Origin: Streptomyces sp. Ncost-T10-10d
GTDB taxonomy: Bacteria; Actinomycetota; Actinomycetes; Streptomycetales; Streptomycetaceae
Reading direction: 5' to 3'
Length of the DNA: 64,000 bases
NCBI RefSeq assembly: GCF_900091955.1
Contig: NZ_FMDF01000160.1
Span: 1 to 64,000, forward strand
The notes under the pieces are model-generated. The model did not search any database, was not told where the DNA came from, and saw nothing but the letters and a program-made list of their open reading frames with translations. Positions 34,379-43,586 of the stretch are shown here, piece by piece. The first letter of the stretch is position 1. The number at the start of each line of letters is the position of its first letter. A program made the position numbers and the translations under genes.

Positions 34379-35188
34379 CTAAGCGCGCTGGCAGCCCGGG
34401 CACCAGAAGAGGTTGCGGGCGGCGAGGTCGGCGGTGCGGATCTCGCCGCCGCAGATGTGACAGGCCTGCCGGGCCCTGCGGTACACGTACACCTCGCCGC
34501 CGTGGTCGTCGACGCGCGGCAGACGCCCCATCGCCTCCGGCATGTGCTCGGGGCGGACCGTGTCGATCCGGTTGTTCCGTACACCTTCGCGCATCAGCAC
34601 CACCAGGTCGGCCCAGACCGCGTCCCACTCCGCCCGCGTGAGGTCCCTGCCCAGGCGGTACGGGTCGATCCCGTGCCGGAACAGCACCTCCGCGCGGTAC
34701 ACGTTGCCGACCCCTGAGATGACCTTCTGGTCCATCAGCAGGGCCGCGACGGTGATACGGCTGCGGGAGATCCGCCGCCAGGCCCGCTCGCCGTCCTCGT
34801 CGGTCCGCAGCGGGTCCGGGCCGAGGCGGTCATGTATCGCGCGCTTCTCGGGGTCGGTGATCAGCGCGCACGTGGTGGGGCCGCGCAGATCCGCGTGGTG
34901 GCGGTCGGTCACCAGGCGCAGCCGGACGGTGTCGGTGGGCGGCGGGGCGGGGGTCGTACCGAAGCCGAGCTTGCCGAAGAGGCCCAGGTGGATGTGGACC
35001 CAGCCGGCGTCCTCGAAACCGAGGAAGAGGTGCTTGCCGTGGGCGTCGACACCGGTGAGCGTGCGGCCGTCCAGCAGGACGGCGCTGTCGGAGAACTTGC
35101 CCTGCGGGCTGCTCACCCGCACCGGCCGTCCGGCGAACCTGTCCCGGTGGTCCGCCGCGAGGCGGTGGATCGTGTGTCCCTCGGGCAC
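34379..35188 (-). CDS. Fpg/Nei family DNA glycosylase
   Basis: 269 residues. Catalytic P2-E3 at the N-terminus (MPEGHTIHRL), K52 in HGKHLF, helix-two-turn-helix with DQKVISGVGNVYRAE, and a C-terminal zinc finger (CHICGG and CPGC). The EGHTIH start is typical of the Nei2 branch rather than Fpg. It removes oxidised bases and cleaves the strand by beta,delta-elimination. A separate transcription unit from rpiB: a hairpin lies between them. Confidence 0.93.
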   Translation of the reverse strand: MPEGHTIHRLAADHRDRFAGRPVRVSSPQGKFSDSAVLLDGRTLTGVDAHGKHLFLGFEDAGWVHIHLGLFGKLGFGTTPAPPPTDTVRLRLVTDRHHADLRGPTTCALITDPEKRAIHDRLGPDPLRTDEDGERAWRRISRSRITVAALLMDQKVISGVGNVYRAEVLFRHGIDPYRLGRDLTRAEWDAVWADLVVLMREGVRNNRIDTVRPEHMPEAMGRLPRVDDHGGEVYVYRRARQACHICGGEIRTADLAARNLFWCPGCQRA

Positions 35189-35246
35189 GGCTGCGGCTCT
35201 CCTCGGTGACGTAGGGACGCGGCGACGGGGTGACGCGGGGAAATGA

Positions 35247-35275
35247 CTGTGCCGCCGGGAACACCGGCGGCACAG
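35247..35275 (-). terminator. Terminator of rpiB
   Basis: A perfect 12-bp stem (35247-35258 with 35264-35275) and five-base loop lie 12 bases past the rpiB stop. Confidence 0.8.
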
Positions 35276-35286
35276 GTGGAGGCCGG

Positions 35287-35775
35287 TCAGCCCTGCTGCG
35301 GGTGGTGGGCCGGGATCGGGGGGAGCTCGCCCGTCGTCTCGTACGCCGTCAGCATCTCGATGCGACGGGTGTGACGTTCCTCACCCGAGTACGGAGTGGC
35401 GAGGAAGATCTCGACGAACTTGGTGGACTCGTCCACCGAGTGCATCCGGCCGCCGATGGCGACCACATTGGCGTTGTTGTGCTCGCGGCCGAGCGCGGCG
35501 GTCTGCTCGCTCCAGGCGAGTGCGGCGCGCACGCCCTTGACCTTGTTCGCGGCGATCTGCTCGCCGTTGCCGGAGCCGCCGATCACGATGCCGAGGCTGT
35601 CCGGGTCCGCGGCCGTCTTCTCGGCGGCACGCAGGCAGAACGGCGGGTAGTCGTCCTGGGCGTCGTAGATGTGGGGGCCACAGTCGACGGCCTCGTGGCC
35701 CTGGGCCGTGAGCCACTCGACGAGGTGGTTCTTGAGTTCATAGCCGGCATGGTCCGAGCCGAGGTACACGCGCAT
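35287..35775 (-). CDS. rpiB: Ribose-5-phosphate isomerase B
   Basis: 162 residues beginning MRVYLGSDHAGYELKNHL. The GSGNGEQIAANK block places Glu72 where actinobacterial RpiB enzymes use a Glu as the catalytic base instead of Cys; HNNANVVAIGGR follows. It interconverts ribose-5-phosphate and ribulose-5-phosphate. The ATG at 35775 was chosen over an upstream frame start that adds a Cys/Arg-rich tail not seen in the family. Followed by a hairpin. Confidence 0.95.
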   Translation of the reverse strand: MRVYLGSDHAGYELKNHLVEWLTAQGHEAVDCGPHIYDAQDDYPPFCLRAAEKTAADPDSLGIVIGGSGNGEQIAANKVKGVRAALAWSEQTAALGREHNNANVVAIGGRMHSVDESTKFVEIFLATPYSGEERHTRRIEMLTAYETTGELPPIPAHHPQQG

Positions 35776-35917
35776 GTTCCGAGTGTGGCACGAGCATCGC
35801 CGGGTAAGCGCCATCGGGGTCGGGACCCTCCGGCCGGGTCCGGCCGGACCCGCTGGACCGGGCGAAACGTGCGTGTGGGCTCCATGTGCGGGCCCTGTGT
35901 GTGCAACGCCACTCGGG

Positions 35918-35940
35918 CAACGATCCGGTCAACGATTCGG
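35918..35940. repeat. Two 11-bp direct repeats upstream of an amino-acid permease
   Basis: CAACGATCCGG and CAACGATTCGG repeat with a 12-bp period, about 115 bases before the permease start. Possible regulator half-sites; nothing more can be said. Confidence 0.4.
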
Positions 35941-36054
35941 AATAAGGGGTTCCGCTTGCGCCGCTCGGCGAGCTTCAATGCATCACTCGCTGCCGCACCC
36001 CACTTCGGCAGCCGGACACGCACCGCGTGATCCGAGAACGTAAGGATTCGATCC

Positions 36055-37527
36055 ATGACGTCGCAGACGACTCTGGCAGGACCGGGTCACCAGCCCGGCA
36101 AGCCGGACCGGTCGAACGGACCGGACGCACCGGGCTCCTCCGACGGTCTCCAGGCAGGCCTCAAGAACCGCCATCTCTCGATGATCGCCATCGGCGGTGT
36201 CATCGGCGCGGGCCTCTTCGTGGGCTCCGGCGCAGGCATCGCCGCTGCGGGACCGGCCATCCTCCTGTCGTACGCGCTGGTCGGCCTGATGGTCGTCTTC
36301 GTGATGCGGATGCTCGGCGAGATGGCCGCGGCCCGTCCCAGCTCGGGCTCCTTCTCCGCCTACGCCGACCAGGCGCTGGGTCGCTGGGCCGGCTTCTCGA
36401 TCGGCTGGCTGTACTGGTTCTTCTGGGTCGTGGTGCTCGCCGTCGAAGCCACGGCGGGTGCCAAGATCCTGGAGGGCTGGGTGCCGGGCGTCCCGCAGTG
36501 GGCGTGGGCGCTGATCGTGATGGTCGTACTGACCGCGACGAACCTGGTCTCGGTCGGGTCGTACGGCGAGTTCGAGTTCTGGTTCGCCGGGATCAAGGTC
36601 GTGGCGATCGGTGCGTTCGTGGTCGTCGGACTGCTCGCCGTCTTCGGGCTGCTGCCCGGCTCGGACAACCCCGGCTCGGGGCTCGCGCATCTCACCGACA
36701 CCGGCGGGTTCTTCCCCAAGGGACCCGGCGCCATCCTCACCGGTGTGCTGATGGTCGTCTTCTCCTTCATGGGCAGCGAGATCGTCACCCTCGCCGCCGG
36801 CGAGTCCGAGAACCCGCAGCGCGCCGTCCAGAAGGCCACCAACAGCGTGATCTGGCGGATCGCCGTCTTCTACCTGGGCTCGATCTTCATCGTGCTCACC
36901 CTGCTGCCGTGGAACGACGCCTCGATCCTGGAGGAGGGCAGCTATGTGGCCGCGCTCAACTCCATCGGCATCCCGCACGCCGGTCAGGTGATGGACGTCA
37001 TCGTGCTGACGGCTGTGCTGTCCTGCCTGAACTCAGGCCTCTACACCGCCTCGCGGATGGCCTTCTCGCTCGGCGGCCGCGGGGACGCGCCGAAGGCGTT
37101 CGCCCGGACGAACAAGCGGGGCGTGCCGCAGGCGGCGATCCTGTCCTCCGTCGTCTTCGGCTTCGTCGCCGTGTTCTTCAACTACCAGTGGCCCGACACC
37201 GTCTTCCAGTTCCTGCTGAACTCCTCCGGTGCGGTCGCCCTCTTCGTCTGGCTGGTCATCTGCTTCACCCAGCTGCGGATGCGGGGCATCATCCTGCGCG
37301 AGCAGCCGGAGAAGCTGGTCGTACGGATGTGGCTCTTCCCGTACCTCACCTGGGCGACCATCGCGATGATCTCGTTCGTCCTCGTCTACATGCTGACCGA
37401 CGACAGCGGACGCGAGCAGGTGCTGCTCTCGCTGCTCGTCGCGGCCATTGTGGTGGCGATCTCGCTGGTCCGTGAGGTCCGGAACCGCAAGAACCGCACC
37501 GCTGTGGAATCCCCCAGCAATACCTGA
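36055..37527 (+). CDS. Amino-acid permease, GabP/AnsP-like (APC family)
   Basis: 490 residues and twelve helices. A 35-residue polar N-terminus precedes HLSMIAIGGVIGAGLFVGSG, the substrate-binding GVIGAGLF motif of APC permeases; the EFEFWFAGIKV segment marks the GABA/aromatic-type subfamily. It is probably a proton symporter for GABA or another amino acid. A close paralogue lies at 39959. The gene stands alone; the FAD oxidase downstream has its own ribosome site. Confidence 0.92.
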   Translation: MTSQTTLAGPGHQPGKPDRSNGPDAPGSSDGLQAGLKNRHLSMIAIGGVIGAGLFVGSGAGIAAAGPAILLSYALVGLMVVFVMRMLGEMAAARPSSGSFSAYADQALGRWAGFSIGWLYWFFWVVVLAVEATAGAKILEGWVPGVPQWAWALIVMVVLTATNLVSVGSYGEFEFWFAGIKVVAIGAFVVVGLLAVFGLLPGSDNPGSGLAHLTDTGGFFPKGPGAILTGVLMVVFSFMGSEIVTLAAGESENPQRAVQKATNSVIWRIAVFYLGSIFIVLTLLPWNDASILEEGSYVAALNSIGIPHAGQVMDVIVLTAVLSCLNSGLYTASRMAFSLGGRGDAPKAFARTNKRGVPQAAILSSVVFGFVAVFFNYQWPDTVFQFLLNSSGAVALFVWLVICFTQLRMRGIILREQPEKLVVRMWLFPYLTWATIAMISFVLVYMLTDDSGREQVLLSLLVAAIVVAISLVREVRNRKNRTAVESPSNT

Positions 37528-37599
37528 CGGCGGATGTCAGGTTTACCGGGAAGGCTCTCCGTCGCACCGCCACCGAGCGAGCGAACGGAGAGCCTTCTC

Positions 37600-38964
37600 A
37601 TGTCTTTTGCCCCTGCCCAGGTCCCTGCCGATGTCCCGGCCGGTTTCGAGACCGGCTTTCAGACCGGTTTCGCCATCCGTCCCGGCCTCGTCGTCGAGGC
37701 CGCCCACGCCGATGACGTACGGACCGCCGTGTCCGACGCCGCCGGGCGCGGCCTCCCGGTCCACGTCCACGCCACCGGTCACGGGCTGCCCGGGGCCGTC
37801 GAGGGCGGGGTACTGATCAGCACCCGCCGGATGGACTCCGTCCAGGTCGACCCGGTGCGCCGCACCGCCCGGATCGGCGCGGGCGTCACCTGGGGCCGGG
37901 TCATCGAGGCCGCCGCACCGCACGGACTCGCCCCGCTGAACGGCTCCTCCCCGGGTGTCGGCGCCGTCTCCTACACCCTCGGCGGCGGTCTGGGCGTACT
38001 GGCCAGGGAGTTCGGGTACGCCGCCGACCATGTGCGCGCACTCGACGTGGTGACCGCCGACGGCGTACTGCGCCATGTATCCCCCGACAGCGAGCCCGAT
38101 CTCTTCTGGGCGCTGCGCGGCGGCGGGCACCGGCTCGGTGTCGTGACCGGCATGGAGATCGGGCTGGTCGAGGCCGGGCGGCTGTACGGCGGCTCCATCG
38201 CCTTCGACGGAGACGGAGGCCACGACGGAGACGGGGACCGGGACGGCGTGACGGCCGCCGAGGTGCTCCACCGTTATCTGGAGTGGACCCGGACCGTCCC
38301 CGACGCACTGACGTCATCGCTGTCCGCTCTGCGGTTCCCCGACGTCCCGCAGATGCCTGAGCCGATGCGCGGCCGGTATGTGATCTCGGTGCGGGTCGCG
38401 TACACCGGCAGCGCGACGGAGGGCGAGCGGCTGGTCGCGCCGCTTCGGGCGATCGGGCCCGCGCTCGCGGACTCGCTGCGGGAGATGCCGTACACCGACA
38501 GCCACACCATTCACAGCGACCCGCCGTTCCCGCACGCCTACTACGGCGACAGCGTGGTGCTCGGCGATCTGGACGCGGAGCGTGCCGTGCGCACGCTGGA
38601 GCTGACCGGGCCGAAGGCGCCGATGATGACCGTGGTCCAGCTCAACCACCTGGGCGGCGCGCTGGCCGTACGGCCCGCCGTCGACAACGCGGTGCCCTAC
38701 CGCGAGGCCGGATTCCTGCTGCGGCTGCTGTCGCCGCTCGACGGCACGGATGTGGCGTCTGTACGGGCCCTCTACGCGGAGGTGGCCGCTGTGCTCGCCC
38801 CGCTCGCCCTGGGCCGTTCGCTGAACTTCTCCTTCGGCGGCGGAGACCGCACCGACGGCTTCCACGACGCGCGGACACAGAAGAGGCTCGCCGGTCTGGT
38901 GTCGCGTCACGACCCGGCGAGCCTCTTCGGAGGGAGCTACGGCATCAGCCGCGACGGCCGATGA
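37600..38964 (+). CDS. FAD-binding oxidoreductase, PCMH/berberine-bridge type
   Basis: 454 residues. An N-terminal FAD-binding PCMH domain (about 25-200) contains HATGHGLPGAVEGG, with His61 placed where relatives attach FAD through 8-alpha-histidyl. LNGSSPGVGAVSYTLGGGLG holds the pyrophosphate. The C-terminal FNFSFGGG..RLAGLVSRHDP-like end corresponds to the BBE domain, but it lacks the usual second covalent Cys motif. Substrate unknown. The ATG at 37600 follows GGAGAG by seven bases and was preferred to 37534. Its 3' end overlaps bioY on the other strand by 20 bases. Confidence 0.88.
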   Translation: MSFAPAQVPADVPAGFETGFQTGFAIRPGLVVEAAHADDVRTAVSDAAGRGLPVHVHATGHGLPGAVEGGVLISTRRMDSVQVDPVRRTARIGAGVTWGRVIEAAAPHGLAPLNGSSPGVGAVSYTLGGGLGVLAREFGYAADHVRALDVVTADGVLRHVSPDSEPDLFWALRGGGHRLGVVTGMEIGLVEAGRLYGGSIAFDGDGGHDGDGDRDGVTAAEVLHRYLEWTRTVPDALTSSLSALRFPDVPQMPEPMRGRYVISVRVAYTGSATEGERLVAPLRAIGPALADSLREMPYTDSHTIHSDPPFPHAYYGDSVVLGDLDAERAVRTLELTGPKAPMMTVVQLNHLGGALAVRPAVDNAVPYREAGFLLRLLSPLDGTDVASVRALYAEVAAVLAPLALGRSLNFSFGGGDRTDGFHDARTQKRLAGLVSRHDPASLFGGSYGISRDGR

Positions 38965-39541
38965 GCTTCCAGGAAGCGGGCAGCGCGCCCATCGCCAGTG
39001 CCGCCTTCAGCGCGTCGCCGAGCAGGAACGGCACCAGGCCGGCCGCGATCGCGGCGCTCGCCGACATGCCGGTGGACAGCGCCAGGTACGGGACGCCGAC
39101 CGCGTAGATGATCGCGGAGCCGACCACCATCGTGCCCGCGGTGCGCAGGACGGAGCGGTCTCCGCCACGACGGGCGAGGCCGCCGACCACGGTGGCGGCG
39201 AGCAGCATGCCGAGGACGTAGCCGAACGAGGCGCCGCCCGCACCGGAGCTGCCGCCCGCGAACCACGGCACGCCCGCCATGCCGACGAGCGCGTACACGG
39301 CGAGGGAGAGGAAGCCGCGGCGGGCGCCCAGCGCGGTGCCGACGAGGAGCGCGGCGAACGTCTGGCCGGTGACCGGGACCGGGGAGCCGGGGACCGGGAC
39401 GGCGATCTGGGCGGCGATACCGGTGAGCGCGGCGCCACCGAGGACCAGGGCCGTGTCGACGGCGTAACGGTGCCGGGCGGCGGGCAGCAGGTCGGCGAGG
39501 ACCGCTCCGGTACGGGCAGGGACGGCGGCAGCAGTGCTCAT
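38945..39541 (-). CDS. bioY: Biotin transporter S component BioY
   Basis: 198 residues and six helices. Family blocks GSPVPVTGQTFAALLVGTALG and AGVPWFAGGSSG, and a GYVLGMLLAA helix. BioY binds and imports biotin alone or with shared EcfAT; no energising genes are adjacent. The ATG at 39541 starts MSTAAAVPARTGAVLADLLP. A 20-bp near-palindrome centred about 55 bases upstream is a likely operator. Confidence 0.93.
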   Translation of the reverse strand: MSTAAAVPARTGAVLADLLPAARHRYAVDTALVLGGAALTGIAAQIAVPVPGSPVPVTGQTFAALLVGTALGARRGFLSLAVYALVGMAGVPWFAGGSSGAGGASFGYVLGMLLAATVVGGLARRGGDRSVLRTAGTMVVGSAIIYAVGVPYLALSTGMSASAAIAAGLVPFLLGDALKAALAMGALPASWKLIGRRG

Positions 39542-39958
39542 CGGGACTCCGCGGGGTGAGGGCAGGTGGGGACAGACTGAGGCTGACGTTAGCCCAAGGG
39601 TTAACGCTCGATCACCATCAGTGGCCCACAAAGCGGTGGTCGAGGCATTGGTGGGGTTCAAACAAAAGGGCTGACACAATCACACGATGGCGTGATGCTC
39701 GTCACTGAGGTGGGTACGGATCGGCTCATATTTTGCCGGCAGAGGCCGTCGGGAGAGACTGTAGGTTCCTGCCAAAACCGTCCAGGAACCGCTCAGGGTC
39801 CGGCCGGCGACCGCACCGGCCGTCACCCCGTGCCCGGGTGCGCACCTTCGGTGAGCATCGTGCCCGTATAGCGGACAGCGGTTCCCTGTGAACGGGGTGC
39901 GCGCTCAGACTGTGCGCGCACGTCCCCCCACGTCTCACCTACCGAACAGAGCTTGTCC
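39542..39958. other. Divergent regulatory region bioY / amino-acid permease
   Basis: About 415 bases without a supportable gene. It holds a strong palindrome at 39587-39606 and a weaker 18-base palindrome at 39679-39696 with ATCAC/GTGAT ends. AT-richer stretches around 39655-39690 and 39725 could contain promoters. Confidence 0.6.
39587..39606. promoter_or_regulatory. Candidate bioY operator palindrome
   Basis: CGTTAGCCCAAGGGTTAACG is a 20-bp inverted repeat with one mismatched pair outside the centre. It sits where a repressor could block the bioY promoter. The regulator is not identified; it does not match the BirA operator form I know. Confidence 0.5.
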
Positions 39959-41377
39959 ATGTCTCGGAATTCCGCGTCTCCCCCCACCGGCTCCCCGGTC
40001 GCCGTCTCCGACGCCAGGACCGATTCGGCGCTCACCCACGGCCTCAAGCAGCGCCATCTTTCGATGATCGCCCTCGGCGGCGTCATCGGCGCCGGACTCT
40101 TCGTCGGCTCGGGCGCGGGCATCGCCGCCGCGGGCCCGTCGATCATCATCGCGTACGCCGTCTCCGGGCTGCTGGTCATGCTCGTGATGCGGATGCTCGG
40201 CGAGATGTCGGCCGCGAACCCGGCCTCCGGCTCCTTCTCCGTCCATGCGGAGCGGGCGATAGGGCCGTGGGCGGGGTTCACCGTGGGCTGGGCGTTCTGG
40301 GTGCTGCTCTGTGTCGCCGTCGGCCTGGAGGGCATCGGCGCGGCGAAGATCGTCACCGGCTGGCTGCCCGGTACGCCGGAGTGGGCCTGGGTCGCGCTGT
40401 TCATGGTGGTCTTCCTGGGCACGAACCTGGCCTCGGTGAAGAAGTTCGGCGAGTTCGAGTTCTGGTTCGCCGCCCTCAAGGTCGTGGCGATCACGCTCTT
40501 CCTGGTCCTGGGTGTGCTGGCGATCCTCGGTGTGCTGCCCGGTACGGACGCCCCCGGCACCACCAACCTCAAGGGCGAGGGCGGCTTCATGCCGAACGGT
40601 GCCGAGGGCCTGGTGATCGGACTGCTCGCCTCCGTCTTCGCGTACGGCGGTCTGGAGACCGTCACCATCGCAGCGGCCGAGTCCGAGAACCCGGTGCAGG
40701 GTGTCGCCAAGGCCGTGCGGACGGCGATGTGGCGGATCGCGCTCTTCTACGTCGGCTCGATGGCGGTCGTCGTCACGCTGGTCCCGTGGGACGACCCGAA
40801 GGTCGTGGAGGTCGGCCCGTTCTACGCGGCCCTGGACCACCTCGGCATCAGCGGCGCCGCGGAGATCATGAACGTGGTCATCCTGGTAGCCCTGCTCTCC
40901 GCGATGAACGCCAACATCTACGGCGCCTCGCGCATGGCCTGTTCGCTGGTCGCCCGTGGCCAGGGCCCGAAGCGGCTCGGCAGGATCTCCTCGGGCGTCC
41001 CGCGCACGGCCGTCCTGGTCTCGTCCGTGTTCGGCTTCCTGTGCGTGCTGCTCAGCTACTGGCGGCCCGACGACGTCTTCCCGTGGCTGCTCAACATGAT
41101 CGGCGCGGTGATCCTCGTCGTCTGGATCTTCATCGCCCTCTCCCAGGTGATCCTTCGCGACCGGCTGGAGCGCGAGGCCCCTGAGAAGCTCGTCGTACGG
41201 ATGTGGCTCTTCCCGGTCCTGACGGTGGTGGCGCTCCTGGCGATGCTCGGCATCTTCGTCCTGATGCTGCGTGAGCCGGACACCCGTGACCAGCTGATGG
41301 CGTCCGGCGTCCTGACCGTCGTACTGGCGGCCATCGGTGTCGTACGGCAGCGGCGGTCCGTCGCCGTCAAGGGCTGA
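39959..41377 (+). CDS. Amino-acid permease, GabP/AnsP-like (APC family)
   Basis: 472 residues and twelve helices, closely similar to the permease at 36055. It shares HLSMIALGGVIGAGLFVGSG and FGEFEFWFAALKVVAI. Differences cluster in helices 3 and 7, so substrates may differ. The ATG at 39959 is preceded only by a weak ribosome site; a TTG two codons earlier is possible. Its 3' end overlaps the convergent histidine phosphatase gene by 11 bases. Confidence 0.92.
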   Translation: MSRNSASPPTGSPVAVSDARTDSALTHGLKQRHLSMIALGGVIGAGLFVGSGAGIAAAGPSIIIAYAVSGLLVMLVMRMLGEMSAANPASGSFSVHAERAIGPWAGFTVGWAFWVLLCVAVGLEGIGAAKIVTGWLPGTPEWAWVALFMVVFLGTNLASVKKFGEFEFWFAALKVVAITLFLVLGVLAILGVLPGTDAPGTTNLKGEGGFMPNGAEGLVIGLLASVFAYGGLETVTIAAAESENPVQGVAKAVRTAMWRIALFYVGSMAVVVTLVPWDDPKVVEVGPFYAALDHLGISGAAEIMNVVILVALLSAMNANIYGASRMACSLVARGQGPKRLGRISSGVPRTAVLVSSVFGFLCVLLSYWRPDDVFPWLLNMIGAVILVVWIFIALSQVILRDRLEREAPEKLVVRMWLFPVLTVVALLAMLGIFVLMLREPDTRDQLMASGVLTVVLAAIGVVRQRRSVAVKG

Positions 41378-42002
41378 CGTCCGGTACGCACGGCACATTG
41401 AGGGAGAGCAGCGCACCGCCCTGCTCCCCGATCCGCACCTCGCTCACCGCCGTGTTCCGCAACCGCGGGAAGACCCGGCGGTAGGCGCCCAGCGGAATCG
41501 ACAGCAGCTCGCACAGCACGAGCCGCAGCAGTGTGTTGTGCGCGACGACCAGCACCCGCTGCCCCGGGTGCCCGTCCGCGATCCGGCGCAGTGCCATCAC
41601 CCCCCGGGCCGCCGCCGACCGGGGGTCCTCGGCACCCGGGAAGGGGTGGGTCACCGGGTCGGCGCGGTACTCCCGGGCCCGCTCCGGGTGCTCGGCCGCG
41701 AACTCCGCCAGGGTGCGCCCCTCCACCTCACCGAAATCGCATTCGCGCAGGTCGTGTTCGCGCCGGGGGACGAGACCGAGCGCGCGGCACGCGGGCTCTG
41801 CCGTCTCGATCGCGCGCCTGAGCGTCGACGTACAGATCGCGTCGACCGGGTGCCGGGCCGCCCACTCGCCCAGTTGCCCGGCCTGGCGGCGTCCTTCGTC
41901 GGTGAGGGCGATGTCACTGACCCCGGCGTAGCGGTTCTCCGCATGCCAGACGGTCTGACCGTGGCGGGCGAGCAGCAGGGTGGCGCTCGGACGGGCGGTC
42001 AT
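41367..42002 (-). CDS. Histidine phosphatase family protein
   Basis: 211 residues of the phosphoglycerate-mutase-like superfamily. Catalytic LLLARHGQTVWHAENRY near the N-terminus, REHDLRECDFGEVEGRT in the middle and the second His in VLVVAHNTLLRL. The family removes phosphate from small metabolites. The ATG overlaps the stop of the FGGY kinase upstream as ATGA, so it is co-translated and probably acts on a sugar or polyol phosphate of the same pathway (inference). Confidence 0.92.
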   Translation of the reverse strand: MTARPSATLLLARHGQTVWHAENRYAGVSDIALTDEGRRQAGQLGEWAARHPVDAICTSTLRRAIETAEPACRALGLVPRREHDLRECDFGEVEGRTLAEFAAEHPERAREYRADPVTHPFPGAEDPRSAAARGVMALRRIADGHPGQRVLVVAHNTLLRLVLCELLSIPLGAYRRVFPRLRNTAVSEVRIGEQGGALLSLNVPCVPDVSP

Positions 42003-43426
42003 GGCTTCTCCGTTCGGGTACGGGCGTGGGCGGCGACCGGGCCGGGGAGCCAGCCGCGTCGCTCCAGTTCGTCCACCAGCGTGAGGTACGACTCGGTGTA
42101 CCACGCGGTACGCACCGGGTGCGGGCGCAGCACGTGCCGCAGCCGCACCATCCGCCCCGCCGCCTCCTGCAGCGTGGCCGTGGCCCGCGCCCCGTATGCC
42201 GCGAGCACGGCCATGCCGAGCGCCGGTTCGCTGTACTGCGGGATGTACACGGGCCGGCCCAGGATGTCGGCGCGCAACCGGCTCCAGTAGCCGCTGCGGA
42301 CCGCGCCGCCGGTGAAGGTGAGCCGGCCGTACAGCTGGGCGCCGAGCAGGTCGAGGTAGTCGAGACAGAGTCGTTCGACCAGGCCCACCCCGGTCAGCAG
42401 GGCCGCCCAGTGCTCGGCGTCCGAGCCGGGCTCGCCGAGCAGGAAGCCGGTCGCCTCCGGCGCGACGAAGGGAAAGCGTTCGCCCGTCCCGGCGAGGGGG
42501 TACGCCACCACGCGCGCCGGTTCGTGTGCGCGGGCCAGCGCGTCCAGGCGGGCCGGGTCCCCGCCCGGGAAGGCAGCGGCCAGCGTCCCGCCGCCGACCC
42601 CGGAGGCACCGCCGGGCAGCCAGCGGCCGTCCGGGGCACGGTGGTTGTAGACCACCCCGGCCGGGTCCGCGACCGGCGACGAGGTGACCCCCTTGAGGAC
42701 CAGCGTCGTGCCGAGCACCGAATTCCAGGAGCCCACGGTGAGCCCGCCGGAGGCGATCTGCGCCGCGCACCCGTCCGTCATCCCGGCCACCAGGAGCGTG
42801 CCCGCCGGAATCCCGGTCTCCTCGGCCGCCGCCCGTCCCACCTCGCCGATCCGCCGGCCCGGCCGCACCACGTCCGGGAACAGCCCGTCGGGCAGGCCGA
42901 GCTTTCCGAACCTCCGGTGCGGCCAGGCGTCCCGTTCCAGGTCGTAGCCGGTCTTCAGGGCGTGGCTGGAGTCGGTGGGCAGCGGGGTCCCGGCGAGCCG
43001 CGCCAGGACCAGATCGGCCTGATGCATGACCCGTACGGTGCCGCCCGCGCCTCGCCCGTACTCCCGCAGCAGCCACATCGCCTTGGGCAACGCCCAGCTG
43101 GGCGGGGTCCGGGCCCTGGCCGCCTCGGTCACGGCGCGCCCGTCGTCGTACATCACCCCCGGGGTCAGTGGCCGTCCTTCCCGGTCGCCGAGCAGAACGG
43201 TGCCGGAGGTGGCGCAGACGGCGAGCGCACGCGGCGCGGGGCAGTCGCGCAGTGCCTGGCGGCTGGCCGCGCACACGGCCGTCCACCAGTCGAGGGGCCG
43301 CTGCTCATGCCGAACACCGTCGCGTCTGCCCGCGAGCGGGGCGGAGCCGCTGCCGAGTATCTCGCCGCGGTCTCCTGCCACCACCGCACGGACGCTCTGC
43401 GTGCCGAGATCGATACCCATCCACAT
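41999..43426 (-). CDS. FGGY-family carbohydrate kinase (first)
   Basis: 475 residues. N-terminal ATPase fold MWMGIDLGTQSVRAVVAG; central GMTDGCAAQIASG with the catalytic Asp; C-terminal TFTGGAVRSGYWSRLRADIL. It phosphorylates a sugar or polyol; the family comprises xylulo-, glycero-, ribulo- and erythritol kinases, and I cannot choose. The ATG at 43426 follows GAGAGG by six bases; a second ATG two codons later is possible. Divergent from the ABC-importer scar and DeoR gene at 43587. Confidence 0.92.
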   Translation of the reverse strand: MWMGIDLGTQSVRAVVAGDRGEILGSGSAPLAGRRDGVRHEQRPLDWWTAVCAASRQALRDCPAPRALAVCATSGTVLLGDREGRPLTPGVMYDDGRAVTEAARARTPPSWALPKAMWLLREYGRGAGGTVRVMHQADLVLARLAGTPLPTDSSHALKTGYDLERDAWPHRRFGKLGLPDGLFPDVVRPGRRIGEVGRAAAEETGIPAGTLLVAGMTDGCAAQIASGGLTVGSWNSVLGTTLVLKGVTSSPVADPAGVVYNHRAPDGRWLPGGASGVGGGTLAAAFPGGDPARLDALARAHEPARVVAYPLAGTGERFPFVAPEATGFLLGEPGSDAEHWAALLTGVGLVERLCLDYLDLLGAQLYGRLTFTGGAVRSGYWSRLRADILGRPVYIPQYSEPALGMAVLAAYGARATATLQEAAGRMVRLRHVLRPHPVRTAWYTESYLTLVDELERRGWLPGPVAAHARTRTEKP

Positions 43427-43586
43427 ATCGGCCCTCTCTGTGAACTTCTCACTCTGCACCGAGAATTTCCGTTGCGCGAGGGATTGACGGCCAACTTCCA
43501 TTGTTCCAAGCTCTGTTAACCAGTCGACTCAACGTGTGAACGGGCACCGCCCCCACTCGTCTCCCGCCGGACCGTGGAGGTCACGG

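Noticed and set aside
35918..35940. Direct repeats as a known two-component operator
   Set aside because: The motif matches no regulator I can name, so it is recorded only as a repeat.
42003..43286. Long minus-strand frame upstream of the histidine phosphatase
   Set aside because: It lies entirely over the FGGY kinase in another frame, and the family start RHGQT fixes the true start at 42002.
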